64,000 nucleotides of DNA, from positions 62,001 to 126,000 of the forward strand of contig JAFEMH010001471.1 in the NCBI GenBank assembly GCA_022495995.1, written 5' to 3'. The notes beneath the pieces were generated by a model. It made no database searches, was not told the origin of the DNA, and was given only the letters and a program-made list of their open reading frames with translations. Both the position numbers and the translations under genes were made by a program. Source of the DNA: Adenophora triphylla var. japonica (lineage: Eukaryota; Streptophyta; Magnoliopsida; Asterales; Campanulaceae). Of the stretch, positions 32,330 to 43,300 are shown piece by piece; position 1 is the stretch's first letter, and the number at the start of each line of letters is the position of its first letter.

Positions 32330-32560
32330 TAAAAGATCAAACTTTCTGAGTATCCCCTCATTACCACTTTAACAAATGATAAATTAACTAATCAAAAACA
32401 GTTACTAATGATTCACTTGATAAAGACGCAGACACATTAATGAACAATGCATTAAACAAATCTTTAAGCATGTTGTCAAACGAGAGGAAAATCGGGCCCA
32501 AGCTGCCGAGAAGGTTCTAACCAAAATGAATTTGGGGAACTGCTGAAGAGCCCACAGAGA
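32330..32560 (+). pseudogene. Remnant of the pro-RT linker in R
   Basis: Nucleotide similarity to M (minus strand, 23075-22890) is clear: both read GTTAMTAATGAWTCA, then AATACATTAA/AATGCATTAA, AAATCTTTAAGC, GGGCCCA and TGAACTTAGG/TGAATTTGGG. In M this encodes the NLG...EEPKE-type stretch just before RT. In R it has stops and is followed by unrelated spacer. It marks R as a deletion derivative of a pol-bearing ancestor. Confidence 0.6.
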
Positions 32561-32599
32561 CGCAAATCGGAAAATTCTCCGTCGATACTTCACCCAAAG

Positions 32600-34060
32600 A
32601 ATATCGAGTCTTCTTCTCCTCCTCCTACACTCTAAAAAAAAATATACAGTCCACCTCGTAGGTTCTAGTACTGTTCTCATTCCAAGTCCTCTTCGGACAT
32701 TGTAATTAAGTCTTCAATTTTCCATACATAAGTCTTCTTTCTTTTCTTGCTAGACTTGGGACATTATTTTGCACCCCACATTACATTTAATGAAATGGTT
32801 TTGTTCTATGTGATCACTTGCATTGCTCAACAAGTAATTCCACAAATGATTAATGCTTTGATTAATTGGTGCGAGAAAGTCAATCGATAGCTCCCCATAC
32901 ACCTTACCATACCCCACATAAAGGCCTCCATCAAGACATACACTTTCCAAAACATGTCCCCACCATCACCTTGACCAAGTCAACGACGGCGGAAACATCA
33001 AAGGACAACAACAGGTCACTCAGCATCAAAAGATTGACCCCATGTCGACAACAAACTAGGGGCTTGCCTTCGACCTCCTGCGCATCAAGAAAGTTCAAGC
33101 AGGGGCTTGCCTTCGCCCTCATAAGCTACAAAAAAAAAAATCAAGCAGAAGCTACCAAAAAAAAAAAAAGCTCAAGCAGGAGCTTCAAAAGGAAAAGAGC
33201 CAAGGACCCAGCACTGCTGGTCAGAAGCCCAAGGCAGGAAGGCAGAGACAAAAGCATCTCATAAGTCCCTATTCAAATTCTTTCTCTTCCCGTGAGAGCA
33301 ACGATCAAGAAGCAATGAATTCACTGAAACTGCCGTCAAATACGACTTGTCAAGGAATCACCTCAAGGCCCATGCCTCATCATTCAGCTTTTCGAGCCTT
33401 TTCGTCAAAGGCCGCACAAATATTCATGCCCTGACCCCAAAGCCAAACACAGTTCAAACCCGAACTACGTCGACCTGGGCTCCTTGTCTTAAGGGGAACG
33501 TAGGCAACCAGAAATGGTTCGGTCATAAACACATACAAATCCACAAACCCGGTCTCATCAATGACCTCTCCTATACACAAACCTTCTTTCACACCAGACC
33601 AACTCGATCCTTGATACCGGTTGACTTTCTCCTCGTGATTAATCAAAGCGTATCAGGTTTAATTGTTGAATAACCCGAACATCAACAAAGGGTTTTAAGC
33701 AAACAAGTGATCATTGTGAACAAATCAAGTTTTCAAATGTCTCGACAAGTCTTCTTTTTCTACAAAATAGGACAATAGAGCTAAACACTGATTTTCTGTC
33801 AGCAAGGGCTACCATACACTTTTACAAGCTTTTCAGTGCTCATACTCTATTAAAAGAGTCAAACCCAAAAGCATTTTTTTTTGTGCCCATGTCAAATAAG
33901 GCATTCACACAAAAGGGGACCCGTTCCCACCTTTTCAAAAATAAATACGCCCTTGTGAGTGTACATTACGAGTCATTTATCCCACAAAAGAGGGTCGAAC
34001 TACGTAGACCTGAGCCCCTCAAGGGGAACGTAGGCAGCCTTCATTGGTTCGGTCTAAAGC
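32600..34060 (+). other. R spacer with two class A hairpins
   Basis: Similar to the 3'-ward spacer of L1 (1-1200, reverse-oriented). It holds an A-rich AAGC repeat (33128-33195) and hairpin modules at 33460-33525 and 33996-34056 (GAACTACGTAGACCTGAGCC ... GGGGAACGTAGGCAGCC ... GGTTCGGTC). I accept no protein. Confidence 0.5.
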
Positions 34061-34328
34061 ATACACAAAAATCCCAAAAGCTGGACGCCATCAAGGCTCA
34101 GACAAGAAGCAAGCAAGAGATTTTGCGTCTCGACAAAGCTTTAAAAGTAAATCCCAAATCATCACAGTTAAAACACTTCTTGATGAGTTCAAGCACGGTC
34201 TACTCTCAAACTTACAACATGCTAAAAGACAACTTAAAACATTTAACAATCAATGTGTCTGCAATGGCAATGAATGGATACTCAGTGTTTCAGAAGGTCA
34301 TTCCATGCTACTCGCGATTGGCCCTTCG

Positions 34329-34990
34329 TCACTCTTTCCTTTCTTCCCTCGTCCCCAACGAGTCTTCTTTCATTCCACATGAGCGAAGTTCTCGTTTCCT
34401 CATTCCGAGATCGGGAGTCCTCCTAGTCGTGTCAAATGAACCAGCCGCTCTCGTAGCATCGTTCACCCGTGCCTCGGCTCGGATCTCCTCCCTACGAATC
34501 CGCAAAGGGGACCTCTCCCGCCGCCCGTCAACTCGAGTCCCGTAGTCAAACAAAGCATCTCCCATGACATCCCGAGGGTTAGACCAAGCTTCGCACTCCT
34601 AAGGCTATAGCCGAGACGGCAACCTTGCCCTGCACTGCTTCACGCCCGCTCCCTAAAACCACTGGGTCCGCCCGATATGCTACTCATACCAATCCAGGTA
34701 CTCGGTGTTCAACACAATACTCTCTGCGTCGAAGGAGCACCACAGAGGGAAAGCGGAATACTTACATACCCTCGTAAAATACGTAAGAGCATCTAAAGCC
34801 GCTAAGCAAAGCAGGGCTTCCCCACACATGAACCGGTCCCCTAGCGCCAAGCAATCTATGCCATGGAAAGTCTCCCCGAAACTAAGGGAATGATGTCCTC
34901 ACCACCCGTAATGGCCTCGCCACATCCAACAAATGCGTCCCAGAGACATCACTCCCGCCGCTCATGAAACCGTCAAAGCCGCTTCACCCC
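34329..34990 (-). pseudogene. Antisense gene B remnant in R (DUF7745-like)
   Basis: Minus-strand frames contain FGETFHGIDCLALGDRFMCG (near 34880) and, closer to the end, RIRREEIRAEARVNDATRAA (34490), corresponding to GETFHGIDRMARGDRFM and EARREEMRTRARIERAL of gene B in M. It is opposite to R gag, as gene B is opposite to M gag. Multiple stops and shifts; only the C-terminal half is visible. Confidence 0.5.
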
Positions 34991-35241
34991 CAACCTCGTA
35001 AAACTCCGCCAAAGCTTCCTCAGCCTCCACTAACCACAAATGCATTCCCAGCTCATGTGACATGCACAAAAATAATAATAAGCTAGCAACAATTCCTAGG
35101 TAAATCCCGGGAATCACAAATACGTCATTACATCTTAAAATAAAATACTTTGTTGTGCAAATACAAGTGTTTTATTACAGGTACAAAATGTCTGTTGCCT
35201 TACAAAAAAAAAACAACGAAAAGAGGGAAAGCAAAAGAGCC
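34991..35241 (-). other. Intergenic spacer between the two antisense remnants in R
   Basis: A/T-rich with short A runs; no gene seen. It corresponds in position to 16978-17505 of M, but no CCGTRCGG palindrome is found here. Confidence 0.4.
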
Positions 35242-36320
35242 CTAATCCGACTCATCATCATCATCCTCCACAAACGAGAAATCTGGCATCTCGAAAAACT
35301 CGGCAGTCACATCCTCGTCATCAGAATACAGTACCCCCTCCTCGTGCGGGTACTCAAAGTACTCCGAAGGGTCAAAACCCGGTGAAAGGATCAAAGAAGG
35401 GATGCGAGGATGAACCCTCACCCTGTGCCTCCGGCGGAGGAAAGAACTGATGAAGGGTCTGCGGCCTCTGAGCCCCCGAAGTCGTCCCCACATCAAAGTT
35501 ATGTTGTTCCCGAACCGGCACCTCCGGCTGTGGCCCTAGCTCAGCCCTCGAAGAAGGAGTATCCACAGACCTCCTCAAAGGCACTGGCTCGAACGCCGCC
35601 GCGTGCCGCGAAGACCTACAAGACAGCTTCCCCGCGAACTTCCTTGCAAAAGACCGCATCGCCACATAACAGCTGGTCAACGTGTCAAAAGATCTCCCCG
35701 AGACCTGCACAAGCCAACAACCAAAGAAATGCTCAAAGAAAAGAGATACAAATATACTCAACAAAAAGAGAAAAATACGTAAAAGATGTCAAGATGGAAA
35801 AGAGTAAGCACACTCACTGGCGCATCCGGGTCAACCTGATAGGCCGCAGGAGCTGCCCGGACGGTACCGACACCCTCCGCCTCGACGAATCCCCGCGTAC
35901 ATATGTAAAGTCCGGCCTGTGCACCGGAACATCCGGGGGACGTGGTGGACCATCCCGCCTCTCCTCGCCAACACACAGCGGCGTCCTCGGCTTCCTCCCG
36001 ACGAAGGTCCCGTACTCCTCGCCATACAAAATAAACTCCTCGGCACTCACGCCGCCTGTGTACCTGTCAGATTTCTGAAGCACATCCATGTCGCGGGGAT
36101 GCATCATCCCAAAGGGTGGATCCCTCGGAACCATATGGGGCACACCAAGGCCATGCTGCCAGACTGTCCCTCTCCCGTCCTCCTCTTCCTCAAAGAACGA
36201 GCCCAGCACATCATGGCGGGATAACCGAACATGGCCTCATCCACCCAGTCCCACGGCTGGCACCAGAAGATCTCATAGAACCACGCCTGCAACGAAAAAG
36301 CAGATAGTGCACAGAACGGA
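35242..36320 (-). pseudogene. Antisense gene A remnant in R (mobile-domain-like)
   Basis: Minus-strand pieces in order: QAWFYEIFWCQPWDWVDEAM (36290), RPDFTYVRGDSSRRR (about 35900), a basic/proline segment PEVPVREQHNFDVGTTSG (35510), and an acidic tail EGVLYSDDEDVTAEFFEMPD ending at 35242. The acidic C-terminus and position match gene A in M. Splice-like AG/GT boundaries occur near 35720 and 35820, so it was probably spliced. Frames are interrupted and the N-terminal mobile-domain core is missing. Confidence 0.45.
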
Positions 36321-36339
36321 AAAAAAGGGGGAGTCCTAC

Positions 36340-36905
36340 TCTAAGTCATCGGCACTACCGCCTGGTAAAAACTCCCACATCTCGGCGCCTCAGCCAGCCA
36401 CCTCATCATCCTCAGTGAACTTAGCACCTTCCTCGACCGAATACTCCAAGAAGTCCGCAGAAGTCAGAACGAAGAAGAAAAAAAAAAGACGAGCCATCCA
36501 TCCTCTCCTTGTCAGGCACCTGAGGCATCCCACGTCCTCTTCATCTCGGTCAGAGGCGCCACACGTCCTCAACATTTCAACAACTCGATCAGAGGCGCCC
36601 CATGCCCTCAAACACTTCAGCAATTCAGCCAGAGACGCCACCACGTCCTCTTCATCTCGGACAAAGGCGCCACCGCATCCTCATCGGCCGACTTCAACAT
36701 AAACGCCACGCATCCGCGGCATTTCAAGAATCCTCTGGCCGAGGCGCCACACGTCCTCAACATTTCAACAACTCGATCAGAGGCGCCCCATGCCCTCAAA
36801 CACTTCAGCAATTCAGCCAGAGATGCCACCACGTCCTCCTCATCTCGGTCAGAGGCGCCCCATGCCCTCAACTTCCTCCTCACAAAGGCCTTTCCTCCTG
36901 CAGGT
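36340..36905 (-). repeat. 188-bp two-copy repeat with CAGAGGCGCC units
   Basis: The stretch at 36561-36652 recurs at 36749-36841, a 188-bp period. Inside are 30-40 bp subunits with (C/G)AGAGGCGCC and CACGTCCTC cores. The open frames on both strands here come from the repeat and are not accepted as genes. Confidence 0.75.
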
Positions 36906-37002
36906 AAACACAACAAAGGTATGAAAAAATCATACTTACGTCTTTAAATATTTCCCCTGTTACCTCATAGTGAGATACGTCCCCCTGTCTCCCTGATAGA
37001 CA

Positions 37003-37795
37003 TCTCATATCTTTTAGTAAGATTGGCCATCCTTCATATAGGGTAGATATCTTTTAGAAAGATTACCCACCTTTTCGTAAGATTAACATATCTTTTAGTA
37101 AGATTACCCATCTTTTAGTAAGATTAGCTATCTTTTAGTAAGATTACCAATCTTTTCGTAAGATTAGCCATCTCTCAACTTAGGGTTAGACACCCCCAAA
37201 TAGTCTCACTTAGGTATAGATGCCTTCACACAAACTTCAACTCAGGACATCACCACGTCCACTCACCACAAAACTCACTACTTCACCACAGGCAGCCCGG
37301 AAGGCTTTAAACCACTCGGTCCGGAAGACCGTATAAAACCTCCCCCATCACTATTTCCAGCCCGGAAGACTTTAAATTACTCGGTCCGGAAGACCGTATA
37401 AACCTCCCAAAAACATCATCTTAGGACGTGACACGTCCTCCTACATCACAACCCATCTTTTCATGAGATTACCCATCTATTAGTGAGATTACCCATCTTC
37501 TCGTAAGATTAACCCATCTTTTCGTGAGACTACCCATCTTTTCGTGAGATTACCCATTTTTTAGTGAGATTACCCATCTTTTAGTGAGATTACCCATCTT
37601 CTCGTAAGATTAACCCATCTTTTCGTGAGATTACCCATCTTTTCGTGAGATTACCCATTTTTTCATGAGATTACCCATCTTTTCGTGAGATTATCCATCT
37701 TTTCGTGAGATTACCCATCTTTTCGTAAGATTACCCATCTTTTCGTGAGATTACCCGCCTTTTCGGGAAATTACCCACCTTCTCGTAAGATCACC
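37003..37795 (+). repeat. 20-bp tandem arrays
   Basis: Two arrays of an ATCTTTTNGTRAGATTACCC unit: 37003-37170 (about 8 copies) and 37440-37795 (about 17 copies). They flank a duplicated CCCGGAAG-CTTTAAA / CGGTCCGGAAGACCGTATAA block (37290-37410). Each unit contains an imperfect inverted repeat (ATCTT...AAGAT). Confidence 0.9.
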
Positions 37796-37803
37796 TCACA
37801 CGC

Positions 37804-38340
37804 GAACTACGATCAGGCTTGATTCCCACTCGGGATACGTAGGAATCCTATCACAGGGTCCAGCCAACCGACCTAAACGGTCACCTTAGGACACCACCAC
37901 GTCCTCACAGTCGACCTTAGCGGTCACATCACCTCAGGGCACCACCACGTCCTCATACACTCATGATTACACGACCTCTGAACTACGATCAGGCTTGATT
38001 CCCGTTAGGGATAGGTAGGAATCCTATCACAGGGTCCAGCCAATCAACCTAAACGGTCACCCACAGGGCACCACCACGTCCGCATACACTCACGATTACA
38101 CGACCTCTGAACTACGATCAGGCTTGATTCCCATTAGGGATACGTAGGAATCCTATCACAGGGTCCAGCCAACCGACCTAAACGGTCACCCACAGGATAC
38201 CACCACGTCCACGCACAGATTCTCAATCAGAGGACCTTACACGTCCTCGCGCACGACGACACTCACCCCACACACGAACTACGACTGTGCTTGATTCCCG
38301 TCGTGATACGTAGGAATCCTATCACAGGTCCAGCCTAACC
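37804..38340 (+). other. Four class B hairpin modules in R
   Basis: Copies start at 37804, 37980, 38109 and 38276: GAACTACGA, CAGGCTTGATTCCC, GGGATACGTAGGAATCC, TCACAGGGTCCAGCC. Spacing is 129-176 bp, and each is followed by ACGGTCAC and CCACCACGTCC. The strong conservation contrasts with the decayed genes nearby. Confidence 0.65.
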
Positions 38341-38478
38341 GGCCTAAACGGTCACACACACAGGACACCGCCACGTCCTCACAAACCGACCTACACGGTC
38401 ACCTCCTCTCTCAGCACGCGATCCAGATCAGGACCCTTATCTTATCGACGACCCCACTTCCTTCATAAGTGACGTCGC

Positions 38479-38489
38479 CGAGGGGCTTC
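38479..38489 (+). other. Polypurine tract of R
   Basis: CGAGGGGCTTC immediately before the TGTAAGTACCCC LTR start. Same form as in L2. Confidence 0.6.
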
Positions 38490-39893
38490 TGTAAGTACCC
38501 CAATCTGGATCGCTCTCCATCCAAGCATACGACAAAACCAAGGGAAAACTTCTGGAGGTCATAACTCCTTCGTACGAACTCCGATTGAGATGTGCCATAT
38601 ATGGTTGGAAAGCTCTCGACGAGAGCTAGCTTGCCATCACAATTACAAAATGTGGAAAAGCATGGAAGTCCGTATGGACCTCTTTGCTCCTAGACATCAT
38701 AATTGCAAAATCCGCTTAAAGTCCACGAGATTCCCTCAAATCCCGGAAATCTAAAATTTTGGATTACCTAAGAGGTCCGTACGGACCTCTTTGCAACTTT
38801 TCCCACACTATAAATAGAGGGCTCCCCCTCTTGAAATTTTCACATCTCCCTCTTCTCTTCTCTCCCTAAGCCTTCAGGCTCCCTTTCTAAGACCCCTCGG
38901 GGCACTCCCGGTCCCTTTCGGTTCCATCTGGGGCCTTCCGAGCTCCCTTGCGGTGCTCCGAAGCCCTATCGAGCGCTCCCGAGACGCTCCCGCGCTGCCC
39001 CGAGGCACTCTCGAGGTACTCTGAGGCCCCTCGTGGTACTCTGAGGCCTTGCCTGGTCTTTCCCGAGGCGTCCCGGCCCTTTCCAGCCAAACCAGCAATT
39101 CGGACGCACGCCGAACCTCTGCCCCGAATCCAACCGACGATCCCGACGCACGTCGAACCTCTACCCGAATCCAACCGGCAATCCCGACGCACGCCGAACC
39201 TCTGCCCGAATCCAACTGACGATCCCGACGCACACCAAACCTCTGCCCGAATCCAACCGACGATCCCAACGCACGCCGAAACTCTGTTCGAGTGCACACT
39301 TGACAATCCCAAGGCACGCCGAAGCTCTGTCCGCAGACAACCGACACATCCCGAAGCAATCTCGGTCCGTCCGGAACACTATTCCACCCTCAAACACTAT
39401 TCCCCAGCGGAAGACAGACACGAACCAACATTGGTAAGGCTTCCTTCCATTACTATTTCAATACATTTCAATACATAGTGTACAATGTAGACATCCGACA
39501 CAGCATGCATTTTTAAAAGCACACACACACACAACATTTAAAGAAAGAAGGGGTATCAAAAGACTCGTTTTTACGAGGCTACTCGGGTGAGCTCTAAGAT
39601 TCTAATATTCTCTTCCCGAGGAATAACCTGACCTCCGAACTCAAAATCTCATCACACAAAAACAGTTTATTTTTAAACTGATGCCTTTTCTCAATGTTTT
39701 GGGCTTAATCAAAACGGCGTGGCGACTCTACAAGCAAAAACACAGCGAGACACCTCCACCGACACAACGCAACGCAAACGGAATAGCCAGATGCCGGGGC
39801 GCGATTGTGCTGCCTCTCGGATCCGGGCAATTTCCAAAAGCGACAAATGCGAGATGCTGGGGCCCACGCGCGAGCCGGATCCGGGTAATTTCA
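38490..39893 (+). repeat. 3' LTR of R
   Basis: 1404 bp, TGTAAGTACCCCAATCTGG ... GGGTAATTTCA. Same family as 8133-9618, inverted. It has TATAAATAG (38809-38817), a 22-nt perfect palindrome (38770-38791), tandem CCGAATCCAACCGACGATCC-like units (39100-39290), a CA microsatellite (39523-39536) and an internal PBS-like TGGCGACTC (39720-39728). Confidence 0.8.
38668..38817 (+). promoter_or_regulatory. R LTR promoter with a 22-nt palindrome
   Basis: GTCCGTATGGAC (38668-38679, imperfect), then a perfect inverted repeat centred on CCGTACGG at 38770-38791, then TATAAATAGAGGG at 38809. The palindrome ends 17 bases before TATA. Confidence 0.6.
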
Positions 39894-40355
39894 GTACCAA
39901 GTTGTTCCATCCATCTCTCCCAGGCGGACTGATCCATATCCAATACAAGAGGCCGCCGAGCAAACGACCACGGGCTAAAAGACACCGAAGACTCGAGCAT
40001 GGCTTGAAGCCTCTCTCACAACCACAAGGTGAGTAAAATGGGGCTTCCCCCTCTCATGAACCTATCCCTAGTCGCCAGGCGATCAATGCTGTGAAGGGTT
40101 TCCCCCAACACCAACGGAGAAATATCTTCACCGGCTCGGCAGTGCCCTACCACTTCCAGTAAAGCGTCGTCACATACCCCAAGGGAGCTGACCATGAAAA
40201 GCGTCGCTATCACGCATAAACAAAATGCATCCCACGAGACGTCACTCTCGTCATCACTCATAAACCGCTCTGGCAGCGCAGAAATGTCAATATGATAAGA
40301 ATCAGAAGCCATACCTTGTACTTCTTCCAATGAAGTTCGAAGAAAGCATGCGAAC
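39894..40355 (-). pseudogene. DUF7745-like gene fragment
   Basis: Minus strand: YYSTFACFLRTSLEEVQGMA, IDISALPERF, DAFCLCVIATLFMVSSLGVC, then DISPLVLGETLHSIDRLATR and DRFMRGGSPILLTLWL, a stop, and ESSVSFSPWSFARRPLVLDM running to the R LTR junction. Nearly 150 codons are open. It is a better preserved copy of the gene B family than those in M and R, probably from a third element. It is bounded by the R LTR on one side and copia C1 on the other. Confidence 0.6.
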
Positions 40356-43300
40356 GTCGAGTAATAGGGCAAGCGGCCCAATCAGAATCACACCATCCTT
40401 GCACCGTGAGCTCACTATCAGCACGAAGAAGGATACCCTGACCAGGTGTGCTTTTGAGATAACGAACAACTCGCAGTGCTGCATCCCAATGATCCTTGCG
40501 AGGTTCCTTCATAAATTGGGACAGAATGTGAACCGAGTATGCCAAGTCTGGACGAGTGACTGCTAAGTAAATGAGACAACCAACCAATCGTCTATAACGT
40601 TCTGGATCATCCAGAATATCACCAGTGGCAAGACCGAGTTTATGATTCGGTTCAATAGGAAAGCCAGATGGCTTTGCTCCCAATAGGCCAACCTCGGATA
40701 TAATGTCTAAGGTATACTTGCGTTGGCACAAAAACATGCCAGATGAGCTACGAGCAACTTCAATTCCCAAAAAATACTTCAAGGAGCCAAGGTCCTTCAT
40801 TTTGAAACATTCACTTAGATACTTTTTGAAAGACTGTAAGGCAGCGGAATCGTTCCCAGCTATAATAAGATCGTCAACATACACAAGAATGTTCATATGA
40901 ATCGTACCTTTTGTGAATGTGAACAAGGAATAATCAGAGTAAGACTGCAAGAACCCATAGTGTTTCAAGGAAGCCACTAGCTTAGCGAACCAACAACGCG
41001 GGGCCTACTTCAGGCCATAAAGGGATTTGCGAAGACGAAAAACCATATTAGGTTGATTGGAATGAAAACCCGGAGGAGGTTTCATGTAGAGCTCTTCCTG
41101 AAGATCACCATGCAAGAAAGCGTTATGCACATCCATTTGATGCAGTTCCCAATTCTTTGAGGCAGCAATGGCAAGAAAGGCTCGAACGGTGACCATCTTG
41201 GCTACAAGAGCAAAAGTTTCCGTGTAATCAATCCCTTCTTTCTGATGATTACCAAGAACCACCAAACGAGATTTAAGGCGTTCAACTGTACCATCAGACT
41301 TGTACTTAATTCGATAGACCCACTGGCTACCAAGAGCACGCTTACCATGCGGTAGAGGAACCATAGTCCATGTGCCATTATCTTCCAAGGCACGAATTTC
41401 AGCCTGCATGGATTCCTTCTATCCATATTGTGACATTGCCTCAAGGAAAGTCCTAGGCTCTTTAGCCAAGGTAATAGCTGCAAGGAAGTTACGAAATTTC
41501 ACAGAAAAATTGTCACAATTTATATAGTGAGGTATAGGATAAGGAGTACCTGAGGAGCCGACAGGAGTGGAGTGTTCGGGGGATGGACTAGCAGAAGTAA
41601 CAGTAGCAGCAATATAGTCCCGAAGTAGAACGGAGAGTACTTTCGTACGCATGCCATTCCCTAAAGCATCTTACTCAGAAGGAGAGATGTCTGTCGTAGA
41701 AGCAGATGAGACCTTTGTAGGAGTAATATCTGCAGAAACTGTAGTCAAGGGATCAGGTACGTCTGTAGGAGCTACTGTCAAAGGTTCTGAAACAACATCT
41801 GCCATGTCCGGATAATCAAGAAAGGCGAAATCGGCCTCTTGGTTAATAATCTCCACAGAATCCGGGGAATGAGGCACAGACGACAAATCACTGTAAGGAA
41901 AATTGTTCTAAAAAAATTTCACATCCCGGGAGACAAAAAATTTCTTTGTCTCTAGATCGAACAACTTCCACCCCTTTTTGCCAAGAGGATAGCCCACAAA
42001 AATACATTTTCGGCTACGACTGGCAAACTTATCTCCCTTCGCTTTCTGATTATGAGCATAACACAAAGAATCAAAAACCCGAAGAGAGTCAAAGAAAGGT
42101 ATTTTTCAGAACAAAACCTCATAGGGAGTCTTATTGCCTAAGAGGGGAGTGGGAGTTCGGTTAATCAAATGAGCAGCAGTGAGAACTGCTTCTCCCCAAA
42201 ATAAAATTGGTAAATGAGCCTAAAATCTAAGCGCTCTAGCAACATTCAGAATGTGACGATGTTTCCGCTCGACTTGACCATTTTGTTGAGGGGTACCAAC
42301 ACAAGATGTTTGAAAAGTAATGCCAGTGGAGAAGAAATAATTAAGCATGCAATTAAATTCAGTCCCATTATCAGATTGGACAACCTTAATTTTCTGAGAA
42401 AACTGACGTTCAACCATTGCAATAAAAGCCATAAATATACGAAAAACTTCGGTTTTATCGACCAACAAATAAACCCAAATAGCTCGGGAAAAATCATCGA
42501 CTAAAGTTAAAAAATACTGTGCACCATAAGAAGAAGAATGAGTGTATGCACCCCACAAATCACAATGAACTTTCTCAAAAATTCTAGTATACTTATGGTT
42601 ACTAACCAGAAAACTATCTCTAGATTTTTTAGCCCTAAAACAAGTATCACAAGGTTTAAGTAAACTGCTAGAAGTACCACGAACAGAGGGAAGAAGCTTT
42701 ACTACATTCTCGAAAGGGTGCCCCAAGCGATTATGCCACAACTCCAACACAGAAGGCGATCCGGTAACAGAGACATTATATGCTGAAGATGTGTCGCGAA
42801 AGTAGTAGAGTACATCCCGCCTAACATCCATTCCAATCAGGTTCCTCGACAGGTCCTGTATAGCACACATAGATGAGTTAAATTGGACAGTGCAATGAAT
42901 ATCGTCAGACAGTTGAGATACTGAAATTAAATTGCAGCTTAAATTCGGAATAAAAAGAACATGAGAAAGAGTAATGGTGTTCGTCAGACAAACGGATCCC
43001 TCCGTATGAGCCAAAACTGATGACCCATTAGGCAAACAACAGGACAAGCCGGTATAGTCTGAGAATTAAGAAGATACGAGGCATTTTCGGTTACATGATT
43101 TGAAGCACATGTATCAATTACCCATGAAGTTGAATCAAGCTTACCATGAAGACGATCATTTGAGATTTGGGAATTACCAACAAGGCTTGCCAAAGCCTGC
43201 CATTGCTCAGCTGTAAACGATGAAGGGGAAGCCACAGATGGAGATCCTACAGCAGCTGCACAAACATTAACAGGCCCACTATCTAGTGTCGTTGTAGATC

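Larger units (their letters stand above)
30176..39893 (+). mobile_element. Non-autonomous Tat-like element R, lacking 5' LTR and pol
   Basis: Plus strand: truncated leader (30176), open gag (30468-32084), a short scrap of the RT-linker region (32330-32560), a spacer with class A hairpins, two antisense mobile-domain-like pseudogenes (minus strand, 34329-36320), repeat arrays, four class B hairpins, a PPT and a 3' LTR (38490-39893). Protease, RT catalytic part, RNase H and integrase are absent. The 5' LTR and PBS are replaced by the M LTR at 30175/30176. Its LTR family is that of L2. Confidence 0.75.

Noticed and set aside
36088..36702. Plus-strand 204-codon frame rich in Ser/Thr/Arg
   Set aside because: Lies opposite to the antisense gene A remnant and runs into the 188-bp repeat; no recognisable domain.
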